Assembly: GCF_900445235.1 (NCBI RefSeq)
Contig: NZ_UFSM01000001.1
Span: forward strand, 800,501-864,500
From: Aminobacter aminovorans
Lineage (GTDB): Bacteria; Pseudomonadota; Alphaproteobacteria; Rhizobiales; Rhizobiaceae
Direction: 5' to 3'
Length of the DNA: 64,000 bases
Position numbers and translations under genes: made by a program. The notes beneath the pieces are model-generated. The model ran no database searches, was not told where the DNA came from, and saw nothing but the letters and a program-made list of their open reading frames with translations. Below are positions 8,474-17,494 of this stretch, piece after piece. Numbering within the stretch: position 1 is the first letter of the stretch; every line of letters starts with the position of its first letter.

Positions 8474-9577
8474 TCAGGCGAAGAACTTCGCGATAATGGC
8501 GTCGCCCATCTGGGTGGTGCCGACCTCGGTCTTGCCGTCGGACATGATGTCCTTGGTGCGCAGGCCGTCGTCGAGCACGGCGGCGATTGCAGCTTCGAGC
8601 CGGTCGGCCTCGGCCACCATGTTGAACGAATAGCGCAGGCACATGGCAAACGACGCGATCATGGCGATCGGGTTGGCGATGCCCTTACCGGCGATGTCGG
8701 GTGCCGAGCCGTGCACCGGCTCGTAGAGCGCCTTGCGCTTGCCGGTCAGTGCGTCAGGCGCGCCGAGCGAAGCCGAAGGCAGCATGCCGAGCGAACCGGT
8801 CAGCATCGCAGCGACGTCCGACAGCATGTCGCCGAACAGATTGTCGGTGACGATGACGTCGAACTGCTTGGGCCAACGGACCAGCTGCATGCCGCCGGCG
8901 TCGGCCAGCATGTGGTCGAGCTTGACGTCAGCGTACTTCGCCTTGTGGGTGGCGGTCACCACCTCGTTCCACAAAACGCCCGACTTCATGACGTTGCGCT
9001 TTTCCATCGACGTCACGCGGTTCTGGCGCGTGCGTGCGAGTTCGAAGGCAACGCCCGAGATGCGCTCTATCTCGAAGGTGTCGTAGACCTGGGTGTCGAT
9101 GCCGCGCTTCTGGCCGTTGCCGAGGTCGATTATCTGCTTCGGCTCGCCGAAATAGACGCCGCCGGTCAGCTCGCGCACGATCAGGATGTCGAGGCCCTCG
9201 ACCACTTCCTGGCGGAGCGAGGACGACGAGGCGAGTGCCGGATAGCAGATCGCCGGACGCAGGTTGGCAAACAGCTCCATGTCCTTGCGCAGGCGCAAAA
9301 GGCCGGCTTCGGGGCGCACCTCGTAGGGCACGGCGTCCCACTTCGGGCCTCCGACGGCGCCGAACAGCACGGCATCCGCAGCCATTGCCTTGGCCATGTC
9401 GGCATCCGAGATCGCCTGGCCGTGCGCGTCATAGGCCGAACCGCCGACGAGACCTTCCTCGGTGGCGAAGCCGCTGCCGAGCTTCTCGTTCATTGCGGTG
9501 ATCAGCTTGCGGACCTCGGCCATGGCCTCGGGGCCGATGCCGTCGCCGGGCAGGAGAAGAAGATTGCGCGTCGCCAT
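8474..9577 (-). CDS. leuB: 3-isopropylmalate dehydrogenase
   Basis: LeuB oxidatively decarboxylates 3-isopropylmalate with NAD+ in leucine synthesis. The 367-residue protein begins [17 protein letters not shown], then shows [21 protein letters not shown] (substrate-binding arginines), and the metal-binding [11 protein letters not shown] block followed by [10 protein letters not shown]. The [16 protein letters not shown] loop for NAD+ is near the C-terminus. The frame runs 74 codons further upstream, but only this ATG gives the family N-terminus, with GGAAAGG before it. leuD lies 3 kb away, so the leu genes are not one operon here. Confidence 0.97.
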   Translation of the reverse strand: MATRNLLLLPGDGIGPEAMAEVRKLITAMNEKLGSGFATEEGLVGGSAYDAHGQAISDADMAKAMAADAVLFGAVGGPKWDAVPYEVRPEAGLLRLRKDMELFANLRPAICYPALASSSSLRQEVVEGLDILIVRELTGGVYFGEPKQIIDLGNGQKRGIDTQVYDTFEIERISGVAFELARTRQNRVTSMEKRNVMKSGVLWNEVVTATHKAKYADVKLDHMLADAGGMQLVRWPKQFDVIVTDNLFGDMLSDVAAMLTGSLGMLPSASLGAPDALTGKRKALYEPVHGSAPDIAGKGIANPIAMIASFAMCLRYSFNMVAEADRLEAAIAAVLDDGLRTKDIMSDGKTEVGTTQMGDAIIAKFFA

Positions 9578-9725
9578 GGAAAGCCTTTCCGAAAGATGCG
9601 TGAACCGCGGTCTTGCTAGCCTTGGCTGGGCGCCGGTGCAAGCGGGAAAGGGCGTTCCAGACTGCGCAAATGGCTTCGCCAGCGCCTGTTTGACGGGATT
9701 TTTGCGCTGACAGGCCCGGGGCGGC

Positions 9726-10529
9726 CTATCCGATCTCCAGCAGCAAGGCGCGGTGGTCGGAGACTTCGGGCTGGGCCACGAGTTCGAAGCTACGCACATC
9801 GACGTTGTCGCTGACCAGCATGTAGTCGGCGAAGCGCGGTGTCTTGCGGTAGAAGGAGGTGCGGGTGTCGGTGAAGCCGCGCTGTGTGACCAGCTCCGCC
9901 AGCCCGATGCCGCGCAATTCGGCGAGCATCCGGCTCTCCGGCAGCACGTTGAAGTCGCCGCAGACGACGAGCCCGTCGTCCCGATGGCGGATTCTGCCGA
10001 TCAGTTCGATGAGCTTTGCCGCCTGCGCGCCGCGGGCCGGTGTATCGCCCTTGCCGTCGAGCTCGCGCAAGCCGTGGAGATGGACAACGACAGTCGTCTT
10101 GTCCGTCGCATAGTCATGTAGCCTGACCGCATGGCCGTTGCGCGAGCGCGGGTGTGTGCCAAAGCCATCGGCCGAAAAGGCGCCGTGGATGAAGTCCTGA
10201 AGCTGGCCAACGACAGGCAGCGAACGCCTGACGAAGGTCGCCAATCCCCATTCCGACTGCAGCATCAGGTCGCCGTCGTAAAGCGGGCCGCGGGCGGCGG
10301 GGCAGAAGAAGGCCTGGTGCCCGGGCAGGGCCTCAGCCACCTCGGCAAACAGGTTCGCCCGCTGCGGCAGCTCGCCGCCGCCGTCGCGATAAACCAGCCA
10401 GGCAGATGTCGCCTCCGGCGTGTTGGTCACTTCCTGCAGGCACAGCACGTCGGGGTCGGCGTCACCGACGTAGCCGACCATCTCCTCGCCGAGCCTGCCG
10501 CCCCAACCGTTCAGCGATAGGATGCGCAA
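9726..10529 (-). CDS. Endonuclease/exonuclease/phosphatase (EEP) family protein
   Basis: The 267-residue protein has the EEP fold in order: [11 protein letters not shown] (first strand with the Asn metal ligand), [11 protein letters not shown] (catalytic Glu), a central H-x-H strand [24 protein letters not shown] (the GDFN motif), DYMLVSD and the final EVSDHRALL (SDH motif). All active-site positions appear intact, so it is probably an active Mg2+-dependent nuclease or phosphodiesterase; the substrate is unknown. The start is TTG. It is the last gene of a three-gene minus-strand unit, 13 bases after ridA-like. Confidence 0.8.
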   Translation of the reverse strand: MRILSLNGWGGRLGEEMVGYVGDADPDVLCLQEVTNTPEATSAWLVYRDGGGELPQRANLFAEVAEALPGHQAFFCPAARGPLYDGDLMLQSEWGLATFVRRSLPVVGQLQDFIHGAFSADGFGTHPRSRNGHAVRLHDYATDKTTVVVHLHGLRELDGKGDTPARGAQAAKLIELIGRIRHRDDGLVVCGDFNVLPESRMLAELRGIGLAELVTQRGFTDTRTSFYRKTPRFADYMLVSDNVDVRSFELVAQPEVSDHRALLLEIG

Positions 10530-10542
10530 GCGGCCCCCCCGG

Positions 10543-10923
10543 TCACGTGCGTTTCAGCGCCGTCACTTCGATCTCGATCTTCATCTCGGGCTTGTTGAGC
10601 TGGCAGACGATCATCGTCGCTGCCGGACGGATGTCGCCGAAGGTCTCGCCGAGGATCGGGAACACTGCATCCACGTAGGACTGGTCGGTGATGTAGTAAT
10701 GCGCGCGCACCACGTCGGCCATCTCGAAGCCGCCGTCCTTGAGCGCCTTGGCGATGGTTGCCAGGCAATTGCGCGTCTGCGCTTCCACGCTTTCGGGCAT
10801 GGTCATGGTGGCGTAGTCGTAGCCTGTGGTGCCCGAGACGAAGCACCAGTCGCCCTGGACCACGGCGCGCGAATAGCCCGCGGTCTTCTCGAAGGGCGAT
10901 CCCGTCGAAATCAGCTTGCGCAT
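10543..10923 (-). CDS. RidA/YjgF family protein
   Basis: The 126-residue protein MRKLISTGSPFEKTAGYSRA is a RidA-type trimeric protein: GDWCFVSGTTGYD in the middle and DVVRAHYYITDQ in the third strand. Classical RidA enzymes hydrolyse reactive enamine/imine intermediates released by PLP enzymes. The catalytic-Arg region (RPAATMIVCQL) is present, with C in the C-terminal strand. Two ATGs are possible; AGGGAG eight bases before the second one favours the start given. It sits between a secreted protein and the EEP protein with very short gaps. Confidence 0.88.
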   Translation of the reverse strand: MRKLISTGSPFEKTAGYSRAVVQGDWCFVSGTTGYDYATMTMPESVEAQTRNCLATIAKALKDGGFEMADVVRAHYYITDQSYVDAVFPILGETFGDIRPAATMIVCQLNKPEMKIEIEVTALKRT

Positions 10924-10936
10924 TGTCATGTCTCCC

Positions 10937-11764
10937 TCATTCGTCTGCCAGCGCCTTGGTCAGGGCGTCCCTGAACTCGGCCGGCCATGTCGCCAGTGCC
11001 GGCCAGGCCTTGGGCTCCGTTTCCGTCTGCTGTGCCAGATAGAGTTTTCTGGCCTTGGCATCGATCGCTATGAAGCCGTTGCCGACGCCGCAGGCATGTG
11101 GGATGCAGCCGCTGGCATAGAAGGCGCCCGACGGCAGCTTTTCGGTGCCGTCATTAACCAGCAGGCTTGTAGCGAAGCCAGGCAGGTCGTCGCCAAGCAG
11201 TTGCCGAGCAGCCTTGTAGACCGCCTCGTTCTTGAAGGCGGCGACGATGCCGTTTTCATATTTCTTCGGGTCCAGGTCGGACCAGTCGGTGCCGGGTTGC
11301 GGAGCGTAGGCGAGATTGCCGTGCATCGTCAGTCCGTTTTCCGGATCCCATGTCGTGACGGGCAGCGTCTCGCCGGGGAGCGGATAGGGGATGAAGAAGA
11401 TGTTGTAGGCCGTCACCGCCGGCGATGGCGTGTCGCATTTGCCCGCGCCGATGGTCGTCGACTGGATGCCCGCCTCGGTCTTCCAGGCAAGCACGGTTTC
11501 CGGACTGCAGGCGTTGCCGCCGTCGCCGACCGCAAAGATCGCCACTTTGGTATCGCTCACCTCGACCGTGCGATCGTGGAAGGCGACGTAGTTCCTGGCG
11601 AGTTCCTTACCGTCAAAGGCAAGCACCTTCTCGCCCTCGGTGTTCTCGACGATGGTGAAGTTCCCGCCTTCGAAGGGAATCGTCTGCGGCTCGCTGTCCT
11701 GGGCGATCGCCAAGGTCGGCAAAAGCGCGATCGACGCGGCGGTGAATAGGATGGATGGTTTCAT
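10937..11764 (-). CDS. Secreted protein of unknown function
   Basis: The 275-residue protein starts MKPSILFTAASIALLPTLAIA, a typical signal peptide with cleavage before QDSEPQ. The mature part is rich in acidic and aromatic residues and contains two widely separated Cys pairs (ACSPETV, KCDTPS and CIPHACGVG) that could form disulfides. I do not recognise the family. The frame extends upstream, but the signal peptide fixes the start. The stop is seven bases before the first possible ridA-like start, so the two are probably co-transcribed. Confidence 0.65.
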   Translation of the reverse strand: MKPSILFTAASIALLPTLAIAQDSEPQTIPFEGGNFTIVENTEGEKVLAFDGKELARNYVAFHDRTVEVSDTKVAIFAVGDGGNACSPETVLAWKTEAGIQSTTIGAGKCDTPSPAVTAYNIFFIPYPLPGETLPVTTWDPENGLTMHGNLAYAPQPGTDWSDLDPKKYENGIVAAFKNEAVYKAARQLLGDDLPGFATSLLVNDGTEKLPSGAFYASGCIPHACGVGNGFIAIDAKARKLYLAQQTETEPKAWPALATWPAEFRDALTKALADE

Positions 11765-12007
11765 GCAGCGCTCCATGGTCTGGGCGTGAGCGATGTGCCC
11801 GAGGCGCAGTCGTGCCGTGCCCCGAATCCCGAGGCGGGACAATCGCATAGCGTTGGGACGCTGTCAGCCGCCGGCGGCCGCGAAAGCTTTGCGCCAGGGT
11901 GCGGCGCGGCCCGGATCGCCTCCTGGTCTGCTCGCACAAACCTTCAAGACGAGACTGCCTCCTGGCCTCAGGCTGGTTCACCGAGCAGCACTGCCAGGAG
12001 GTTGATC

Positions 12008-12637
12008 GTGCAACAACAGCTTTTAGCAGTACTGGCCATCGAGCCAGTTCTCGCGCTCGTCGCCACCGCCCTTGTCGTCATGGGCAGCCCCGGTCCCTCG
12101 ACGATCAGCGTCACGGCGCTCGGCAGCGCGTTCGGACTGCGCCGTTCGCTGCCCTATCTCGCTGGAGTCATCATAGGGACGAGCGCCGTGTTGCTTGCCG
12201 TTGCGGCCGGGCTTGCGTCGGTTGTCCTGTCCAAGCCACGGCTGGCGCCGCTGTTGCTCGGCCTGTCGGCGCTGTACATCCTCTATCTGGCATTCGCGAT
12301 CGCGACCGCACCACCACTTGCCGAGACGCCTCCTCAGGCGTCGGCCCCCGGCTTTGCCGGCGGCCTGCTGCTCGCGCTTGCCAATCCGAAGGCTTACGTT
12401 GCCATCGGTGCGGTCTTTGCCGGTACCCATCTCGGACTGCGGTCGGAACTGGTCGAGACCTCGGTCAAGACGGCGGTCCTGCTGGCGTTGATCGTGTTCA
12501 TTCACCTTGCATGGTTCGCCGCCGGCACGGCCTTTGCGGGCCTGCTGCGGCGACCGCTGATATCGCGCATCGTCAATCTCGTCTTCGCCTCAGCACTTGT
12601 CGCCACGACCCTATCCTCGCTGCGCACGCTCTGGTGA
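12008..12637 (+). CDS. LysE/RhtB-family amino-acid exporter
   Basis: The 209-residue membrane protein has about six hydrophobic segments and the LysE/RhtB hallmarks: VVMGSPGPSTISVTALGSAF in the first helix (the G-P-G/S-P loop), a middle LLLGLSALYILYLAF segment, and LLLALANPKAYVAI before helix four. Such proteins export amino acids or homoserine-type compounds from the cytoplasm. The start is a GTG: AGGAGG at 11996-12001 lies six bases before it, whereas the upstream open frame has no ribosome site. A hairpin terminator follows 19 bases after the stop. Confidence 0.85.
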   Translation: MQQQLLAVLAIEPVLALVATALVVMGSPGPSTISVTALGSAFGLRRSLPYLAGVIIGTSAVLLAVAAGLASVVLSKPRLAPLLLGLSALYILYLAFAIATAPPLAETPPQASAPGFAGGLLLALANPKAYVAIGAVFAGTHLGLRSELVETSVKTAVLLALIVFIHLAWFAAGTAFAGLLRRPLISRIVNLVFASALVATTLSSLRTLW

Positions 12638-12655
12638 GGGAAGGAACCTAAAAGA

Positions 12656-12681
12656 AAAAGCCCCGTCGAACGGGGCTTTTG
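12656..12681. terminator. Rho-independent terminator, LysE-type exporter / leuD
   Basis: AAAAGCCCCG and CGGGGCTTTT form a perfect stem around TCGAA. It can end transcription of both the exporter (plus) and leuD (minus), since A and T tracts flank it on both sides. Confidence 0.85.
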
Positions 12682-12706
12682 TCATTCTCAGACGTCAGCG
12701 GAGCGA

Positions 12707-13312
12707 TCAGGCCCAGGGGCGGTTCTCGGCAGCCTTCTTTTCGTAGCTGTCGATCGACGCGGCCTTCTCCATGGTCAGGCCGATGTCGTCGAGGCCGTTG
12801 AGCAGGCAGTGACGGCGGAAATCGTCGAGGTCGAAGGTGACGACGCCGCCATCGGGGCCGCGGATCTCCTTCGCTTCGAGATCGACCGAAACGGTGGCGT
12901 TGGCGCCGCGCGAAGCGTCGTCCATCAGCTTGTCCAGGTCTTCCTGGCTGACGGTGATCGGCAGGATGCCGTTCTTGAAGCAGTTGTTGTAGAAGATGTC
13001 GGCAAACGACGTCGAGATGACGCAGCGGATGCCGAAGTCGAGCAGCGCCCAGGGCGCATGCTCGCGGCTTGAACCACAGCCGAAATTGTCGCCGGCGACG
13101 AGGATTTCGGCCTTGCGGTAGGCCGGCTTGTTGAGCACGAATTCGGGGTTCTCCGAACCGTCCTCATTGTAGCGCATCTCGGCGAAAAGCCCGGTGCCAA
13201 GGCCAGTGCGCTTGATCGTCTTGAGATAATCCTTGGGGATGATCATGTCGGTGTCGACATTGACGATCGGCAGGGGGGCGGCGACGCCCGTGAGCTTGGT
13301 GAATTTTTCCAT
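12707..13312 (-). CDS. leuD: 3-isopropylmalate dehydratase, small subunit
   Basis: The small subunit of isopropylmalate isomerase, acting with LeuC (not in this window) to convert 2- to 3-isopropylmalate. The 201-residue protein begins [16 protein letters not shown] and contains [14 protein letters not shown], then [20 protein letters not shown], the aconitase swivel-domain signature. The upstream part of the frame is not conserved-looking, and the chosen ATG gives the standard length. A terminator lies just downstream. Confidence 0.97.
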   Translation of the reverse strand: MEKFTKLTGVAAPLPIVNVDTDMIIPKDYLKTIKRTGLGTGLFAEMRYNEDGSENPEFVLNKPAYRKAEILVAGDNFGCGSSREHAPWALLDFGIRCVISTSFADIFYNNCFKNGILPITVSQEDLDKLMDDASRGANATVSVDLEAKEIRGPDGGVVTFDLDDFRRHCLLNGLDDIGLTMEKAASIDSYEKKAAENRPWA

Positions 13313-13448
13313 GGCTTTTGCCCGTCTGGCTGTTGCGGGGATTTTGGCTTGCCCCGCTTTACACAAGCTTGGCCGGGAATCAAAGCGTTTCGACGCTGGG
13401 GAAGGAGCCTTGGCCTGATGCGCGGCGACGCATGAGGCCTGATGCCGG

Positions 13449-14363
13449 CTACTTCACCGGCGTCACGCCATAGACGCGCGCGATGTCGTCGAGCAGCAGG
13501 TTGGCTGCAATAGCACCGCCCGCCGTGTTCCACACCGCGTCGTCGACGGCTATGGCCTTGCCGGCCTTCACCACGGGCAGGTTCTGCCATAGCGGCTCGG
13601 ATAGCCACTCTTCCGACTGCTTGCTCGCCTTGCCATTGCCGGTCTCGTAGACGAAGTAGAACAGATGGTCGCCGTCGAACTCGGGGATACGCTCCTTGGT
13701 CACGTCGTCGGCGAAGCCCGGCTTGTCCTGCACCGCGGGGCGCTGGATGCCGATCTGGCTGAAGATCATGCCGGGGAAGGTGTCCTTGTAGTAAATGCGG
13801 GTCAGGCCCGGCATGAAGCGGATCAGCGACACCTTCTCGGCCTTCTTGTCGCCGAGCGCCTCGCCGAGCCTGGTCGCCTTGTCGTCGAAAGCCTTGAGTT
13901 GTGCCTCGCCTTCGGCCTTGTTGCCGAGCGCATCGGCATAAAGGGCGAAGTTCACCTTCCAGTCGCCGCGCAGGCGTTCAGACATGACTGTCGGCGCGAT
14001 CGCCGAAAGCTGGTCGTAGATCTTCTCCTGGCGCGTCTTGTTACCGAGGATGAGGTCGGGCTGCAGGCCGGCGATGAGCTCGAGATTGACGGCCGATTCC
14101 TCGCCCACCACCTCGACGCCGTCCATCTTGTCGGCGATGTGCTTGTACCAGGGCGAGCCGGTCCAGGAGCGGACGGCGCCGACAGGCTTGAAGCCCAGTG
14201 ACAGTACGGCCTCGGTGCCTTCGTTGGTCAGCACCACGATGCGCTGCGGGTTCTCGGGCACGTCGGTCACGCCCATGGCGTGCTTCACTTCGTGGGCGAA
14301 GGCGGAACTGGCGGCGATAGCGGCCAGTGCGAGGCCGAGTGCGGCCTTGGCGAAGAGCTTCAT
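13449..14363 (-). CDS. Iron-siderophore ABC transporter, substrate-binding protein
   Basis: The 304-residue protein has a signal peptide ([20 protein letters not shown], cleavage near AFA-HEV) and the FecB/FhuD type III binding fold: [19 protein letters not shown] at the N-lobe, [13 protein letters not shown] in the hinge region, and a long inter-lobe helix. It would capture a ferric chelate in the periplasm for the divergently transcribed permease and ATPase genes. The start is fixed by the signal peptide. A candidate iron box lies in the shared promoter region. Confidence 0.88.
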   Translation of the reverse strand: MKLFAKAALGLALAAIAASSAFAHEVKHAMGVTDVPENPQRIVVLTNEGTEAVLSLGFKPVGAVRSWTGSPWYKHIADKMDGVEVVGEESAVNLELIAGLQPDLILGNKTRQEKIYDQLSAIAPTVMSERLRGDWKVNFALYADALGNKAEGEAQLKAFDDKATRLGEALGDKKAEKVSLIRFMPGLTRIYYKDTFPGMIFSQIGIQRPAVQDKPGFADDVTKERIPEFDGDHLFYFVYETGNGKASKQSEEWLSEPLWQNLPVVKAGKAIAVDDAVWNTAGGAIAANLLLDDIARVYGVTPVK

Positions 14364-14422
14364 GGTCCTGGCTCCAAACTTGACGGGGGCAAGAAGGTTT
14401 GGCAAAGGGTCAGAACAAACCC

Positions 14423-14437
14423 TGACTGTCAAGCTCA
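14423..14437. promoter_or_regulatory. Candidate iron-responsive (IRO/RirA-type) box
   Basis: TGACTGTCAAGCTCA matches the TGA-N9-TCA pattern known for RirA-regulated rhizobial iron genes. It sits in the 89-base gap between the divergent binding-protein and permease genes of an iron ABC importer, the expected place for one operator to control both. A six-base match has a chance probability of a few percent in a gap this size. Confidence 0.5.
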
Positions 14438-14485
14438 TATTAAGGCTGCCGCGTGCCCCTCGCTTCGTCGAACACGAGCATCCGA

Positions 14486-15475
14486 ATGCCTCAGCGCATC
14501 GGTCGGAGCGCGCTGTTTGCAGGGATGGGGATGCTGCTCCTGATCCTGATGTATCTCAGCCTGGCGATCGGTTACCGCTTCTATTCGCCCGGCGAGATCT
14601 GGCGCGCGGTGACCGCCTTTGACGGCAGCGAGGCGCATGTGGTCATCCGTGATCTTCGTCTGCCGCGGGCGCTGATGGCACCGCTCGTTGGCGCAGCACT
14701 CGGCATAGCTGGCGTGCTGGTCCAGACGCTCGCGCGCAACCGCATCGCCTCGCCGGACACGCTTGGCCTCAATGCCGGTGCCGCCTTCGCGGTGGTCATG
14801 GTGAGTGGGCTGTTGGGGGTGGCCTCGCTGCCCGGCCTGTCGCTGGCAGCCGCCACCGGTGCCCTGGCCACCAGCCTGCTCGTCTTCGGTCTCGCCGCAG
14901 CCGCCGGTGGCATCTCGCCGCTAAGGATCGTGCTCGTCGGCGTCACCTTCGCCGGCCTGTTCGACAGCTTCGTCAATGTCGTCCTGACGGTCAACGAGAC
15001 GATGCTCGACCAGCTGCTGTTCTGGCTCGCCGGCTCCTTCGCCGATCGCAAGCTCAGCCTGGCGCTCAACGGCCTGCCCTTCGTGCTGATCGGCGGCGGC
15101 ATCGCCTTCTATCTCGCCCGCTCGCTCGACATCCTGCAGACCGACGATTCCACGGCGCGCGGGCTCGGCGTGCCGCTCGGCCTCGTGCGTGCGTTGAGCT
15201 TTGTTGCGGTGGCGCTGCTCAGCGGCACCTCGGTGGCAATGGCCGGGCCAGTGCTGTTCGTCGGCCTCGTCGTGCCGCATGCGGCGCGGGCGCTTGTCGG
15301 CCTCGAGCATCGCCTGCAAATCGTGGCAGCAGCTCTTGTCGGTGCGGTCTATACGACGCTTGCCGACATCGTTGCCCGTTTCGTCATCTTTCCGCGCGAA
15401 GCGCCGGTCGGCGCGGTCACCGCGATCGTCGGCGGCTGCCTGCTTCTTCTCCTGCTCCGGAGGCGCGCCGCATGA
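14486..15475 (+). CDS. Iron ABC transporter permease, FecCD family (first)
   Basis: The roughly 329-residue integral membrane protein has the multi-helix FecCD/BtuC architecture: RDLRLPRALMAPLVGAALGIAG after the first helix, LARNRIASPDTLGLNAGAAF, and the C-terminal VGPVLF-like MAGPVLFVGLVVPHAARALVG followed by PREAPVGAVTAIVGG, the P-x-E-x-P-V-G family end. It pairs with the next gene as heterodimeric channel. An in-frame GTG 11 codons upstream (14453) is an alternative start. Its ATGA overlap with the next gene implies translational coupling. Confidence 0.9.
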   Translation: MPQRIGRSALFAGMGMLLLILMYLSLAIGYRFYSPGEIWRAVTAFDGSEAHVVIRDLRLPRALMAPLVGAALGIAGVLVQTLARNRIASPDTLGLNAGAAFAVVMVSGLLGVASLPGLSLAAATGALATSLLVFGLAAAAGGISPLRIVLVGVTFAGLFDSFVNVVLTVNETMLDQLLFWLAGSFADRKLSLALNGLPFVLIGGGIAFYLARSLDILQTDDSTARGLGVPLGLVRALSFVAVALLSGTSVAMAGPVLFVGLVVPHAARALVGLEHRLQIVAAALVGAVYTTLADIVARFVIFPREAPVGAVTAIVGGCLLLLLLRRRAA

Positions 15476-16524
15476 GCATTGTCGCTCCACGCCTGTCGCC
15501 GGCATTGGCCCGCATCAACCGCCGCGCCTGGATTGCCGTCGCCATCATTGCGCTCGTCGCCGTCGCGCTCGCGCTGTGCGGTGTCGGCTTCGGCTCGACC
15601 TTGATCGATCCGCGCCGGATCGTCGAGATCCTGCTGGGCGAGGGCGCTCGCGGCGAGCGCGTCGTGGTGCTGCAGCTGCGCGCGCCGCGCGTTGCCATCG
15701 CCGCGCTCGCCGGTGGCGCCATGGCGGTATCAGGCTACCTCCTGCAGAAAGTCACGCGTAACGAACTCGCTTCGCCCGGCGTGCTCGGCGTCATTGGCGG
15801 CGCCGGCCTGGGCGTCGTCATCTTCCTGGCGCTGCTGTCCGACGAAAGCAATTCGCTCGTCACCTCGATCGTCTGGCAGCCGGTGGCGGCGATGATCGGC
15901 GCAAGCCTGGCCATCGCGGCCGTCTTCCTGCTTTCGGGCCAGCAGGCCTCGTCGGCGGTGCGGCTTCTGCTGTTCGGCATCGCCGTCGGGGCTGTCTGCA
16001 AGGCTGCAACGCTGATCCTGATGATCGTCGGGCCGATCTATCGCACTACCCAGGCCAGCCGCTGGCTTGCCGGTGCTGTCAACGAGATCAACTGGGGCGA
16101 AGTCCAGGTCGTCGCCATCGGTCTCGCCATCGCCATGGTCGGCGTCGTCGCCGTGGCACGTCGCCTGCCGCCGACCGATCTCGACGAGGTCTCGGCGCGT
16201 GGCCTCGGCCTCAACCTGCCGGTGTTCCGCATCCTGGTGTTCGCGTTGGCTTCCGCCCTGACCGCGCTGGCCGTCGCGTTCGCCGGCGGTGTCGGCTTCA
16301 TCGGCCTGATGGCGCCGCATCTGGCGCGGCTGATCGTCGGCCGCCCGGTGCTCGCCGGCATTGCCGCCAGCTTCCTTTTGGGCGCCATCATGCTGATCGG
16401 CGCCGATCTAATCGTACGTGTGCTGTTCGCGCCGACCGAGGTGCCTGCCGGCACCGTGACGGCAGTGATCGGCACGCCCTATTTCCTCTACCTTGTGCTG
16501 CGCAGGGGAAGCACCAATGGATAA
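15472..16524 (+). CDS. Iron ABC transporter permease, FecCD family (second)
   Basis: The 350-residue second permease overlaps the first by four bases (ATGA). It contains LQLRAPRVAIAALAGGAMAVSG, KVTRNELASPGVLGVIGGAGLG, and the C-terminal FAGGVGFIGLMAPHLARLIVG and PTEVPAGTVTAVIGTPYFLYL, matching the first permease helix for helix. The two subunits should form the transmembrane channel for a ferric siderophore or haem-like chelate. Its last eight bases overlap the ATPase gene. Confidence 0.92.
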   Translation: MSIVAPRLSPALARINRRAWIAVAIIALVAVALALCGVGFGSTLIDPRRIVEILLGEGARGERVVVLQLRAPRVAIAALAGGAMAVSGYLLQKVTRNELASPGVLGVIGGAGLGVVIFLALLSDESNSLVTSIVWQPVAAMIGASLAIAAVFLLSGQQASSAVRLLLFGIAVGAVCKAATLILMIVGPIYRTTQASRWLAGAVNEINWGEVQVVAIGLAIAMVGVVAVARRLPPTDLDEVSARGLGLNLPVFRILVFALASALTALAVAFAGGVGFIGLMAPHLARLIVGRPVLAGIAASFLLGAIMLIGADLIVRVLFAPTEVPAGTVTAVIGTPYFLYLVLRRGSTNG

Positions 16525-17332
16525 AGCCATCAGCGTCCAGGCGCTTACCATCGCCTATGGGGCGGCGATCGCAATCGGCGCCGTCGACCTCGACATCGCC
16601 AGGGGCAAGGTCACCGTGCTCGCCGGCCCCAATGGCTGCGGCAAGTCGACCTTGCTGCGTGCCATCCGCCGACTGCACCAGCCGAAATCGGGTGAGATCC
16701 GGCTCGGCGACCTGCCGATCTCGGGTCTCAAGGAAAAGGAGTTGGCACGGCATATCGGCCTTCTCGCCCAGAGCCCGTCTGCGCCCGACGACATGAGCGT
16801 CGAGGAGCTTGTGCGGCTCGGCCGCTATCCGCACCAGACCATGCTGCAGCCGTGGAGTGTTGCCGATGCCGATGCCGTCCAGGCGGCGATGTTCGGCACC
16901 GGCGTCTCGCATCTCGCCGAACGCCGGCTGGGTTCGCTGTCGGGCGGCCAGTTGCAGCGCGTCTGGATCGCCATGGTGCTGGCGCAGGAGACCGATATCA
17001 TCTGCCTCGACGAGCCGGTCAACCATCTCGACATGGCCCACCAGATCGACTGCCTCGACCTCGTCGGCAGGCTCAACCGCGAGCATGGCCGCACCGTCGT
17101 CCTGGTGCTGCACGACCTCAATCTCGCAGCGCGATACGCCGACCGGCTGGTGTTCATGAAGGACGGCAGCATGGTTGCCGACGGCGCGCCGACGGAGTTG
17201 ATGCGTGAAGCGCTGATAGAGGACGTCTTCGGCATCAGCTGCCGGGTCATCGAGGATCCGGTGCATCAGCGCCCGCTATGCATCCCGATCCGCAATTCGT
17301 CGCCGCGTTTCGGGACGGCACCGCAAGCCTGA
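16517..17332 (+). CDS. Iron ABC transporter, ATP-binding protein
   Basis: The 271-residue ATPase begins MDKAISVQALTIAYG and has Walker A GPNGCGKSTLL (about residues 37-47), Q-loop LLAQSP, signature SLSGGQLQR, Walker B IICLDEPVNHLD and switch VLHDLNLAAR, all typical of FepC/FhuC-type proteins. It powers the two upstream permeases. AGGGGAAG precedes the ATG, and the gene overlaps permease two by eight bases, completing a plus-strand permease-permease-ATPase operon. Confidence 0.93.
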   Translation: MDKAISVQALTIAYGAAIAIGAVDLDIARGKVTVLAGPNGCGKSTLLRAIRRLHQPKSGEIRLGDLPISGLKEKELARHIGLLAQSPSAPDDMSVEELVRLGRYPHQTMLQPWSVADADAVQAAMFGTGVSHLAERRLGSLSGGQLQRVWIAMVLAQETDIICLDEPVNHLDMAHQIDCLDLVGRLNREHGRTVVLVLHDLNLAARYADRLVFMKDGSMVADGAPTELMREALIEDVFGISCRVIEDPVHQRPLCIPIRNSSPRFGTAPQA

Positions 17333-17494
17333 GCCGAAACTCCGCGGGGTAAAAATCGCCGCTTTGTTGCGAATCCCCTGGGCCGGACGCGCTGGTCGGT
17401 TGCATCAGCGGCTTGTCATTGGGGGCAGGCCCGCGCTTTAACTGGCTGTGGTGTCTGGGCGCATGATCCGGATATGAGGCGAGGGACTGGCCGC

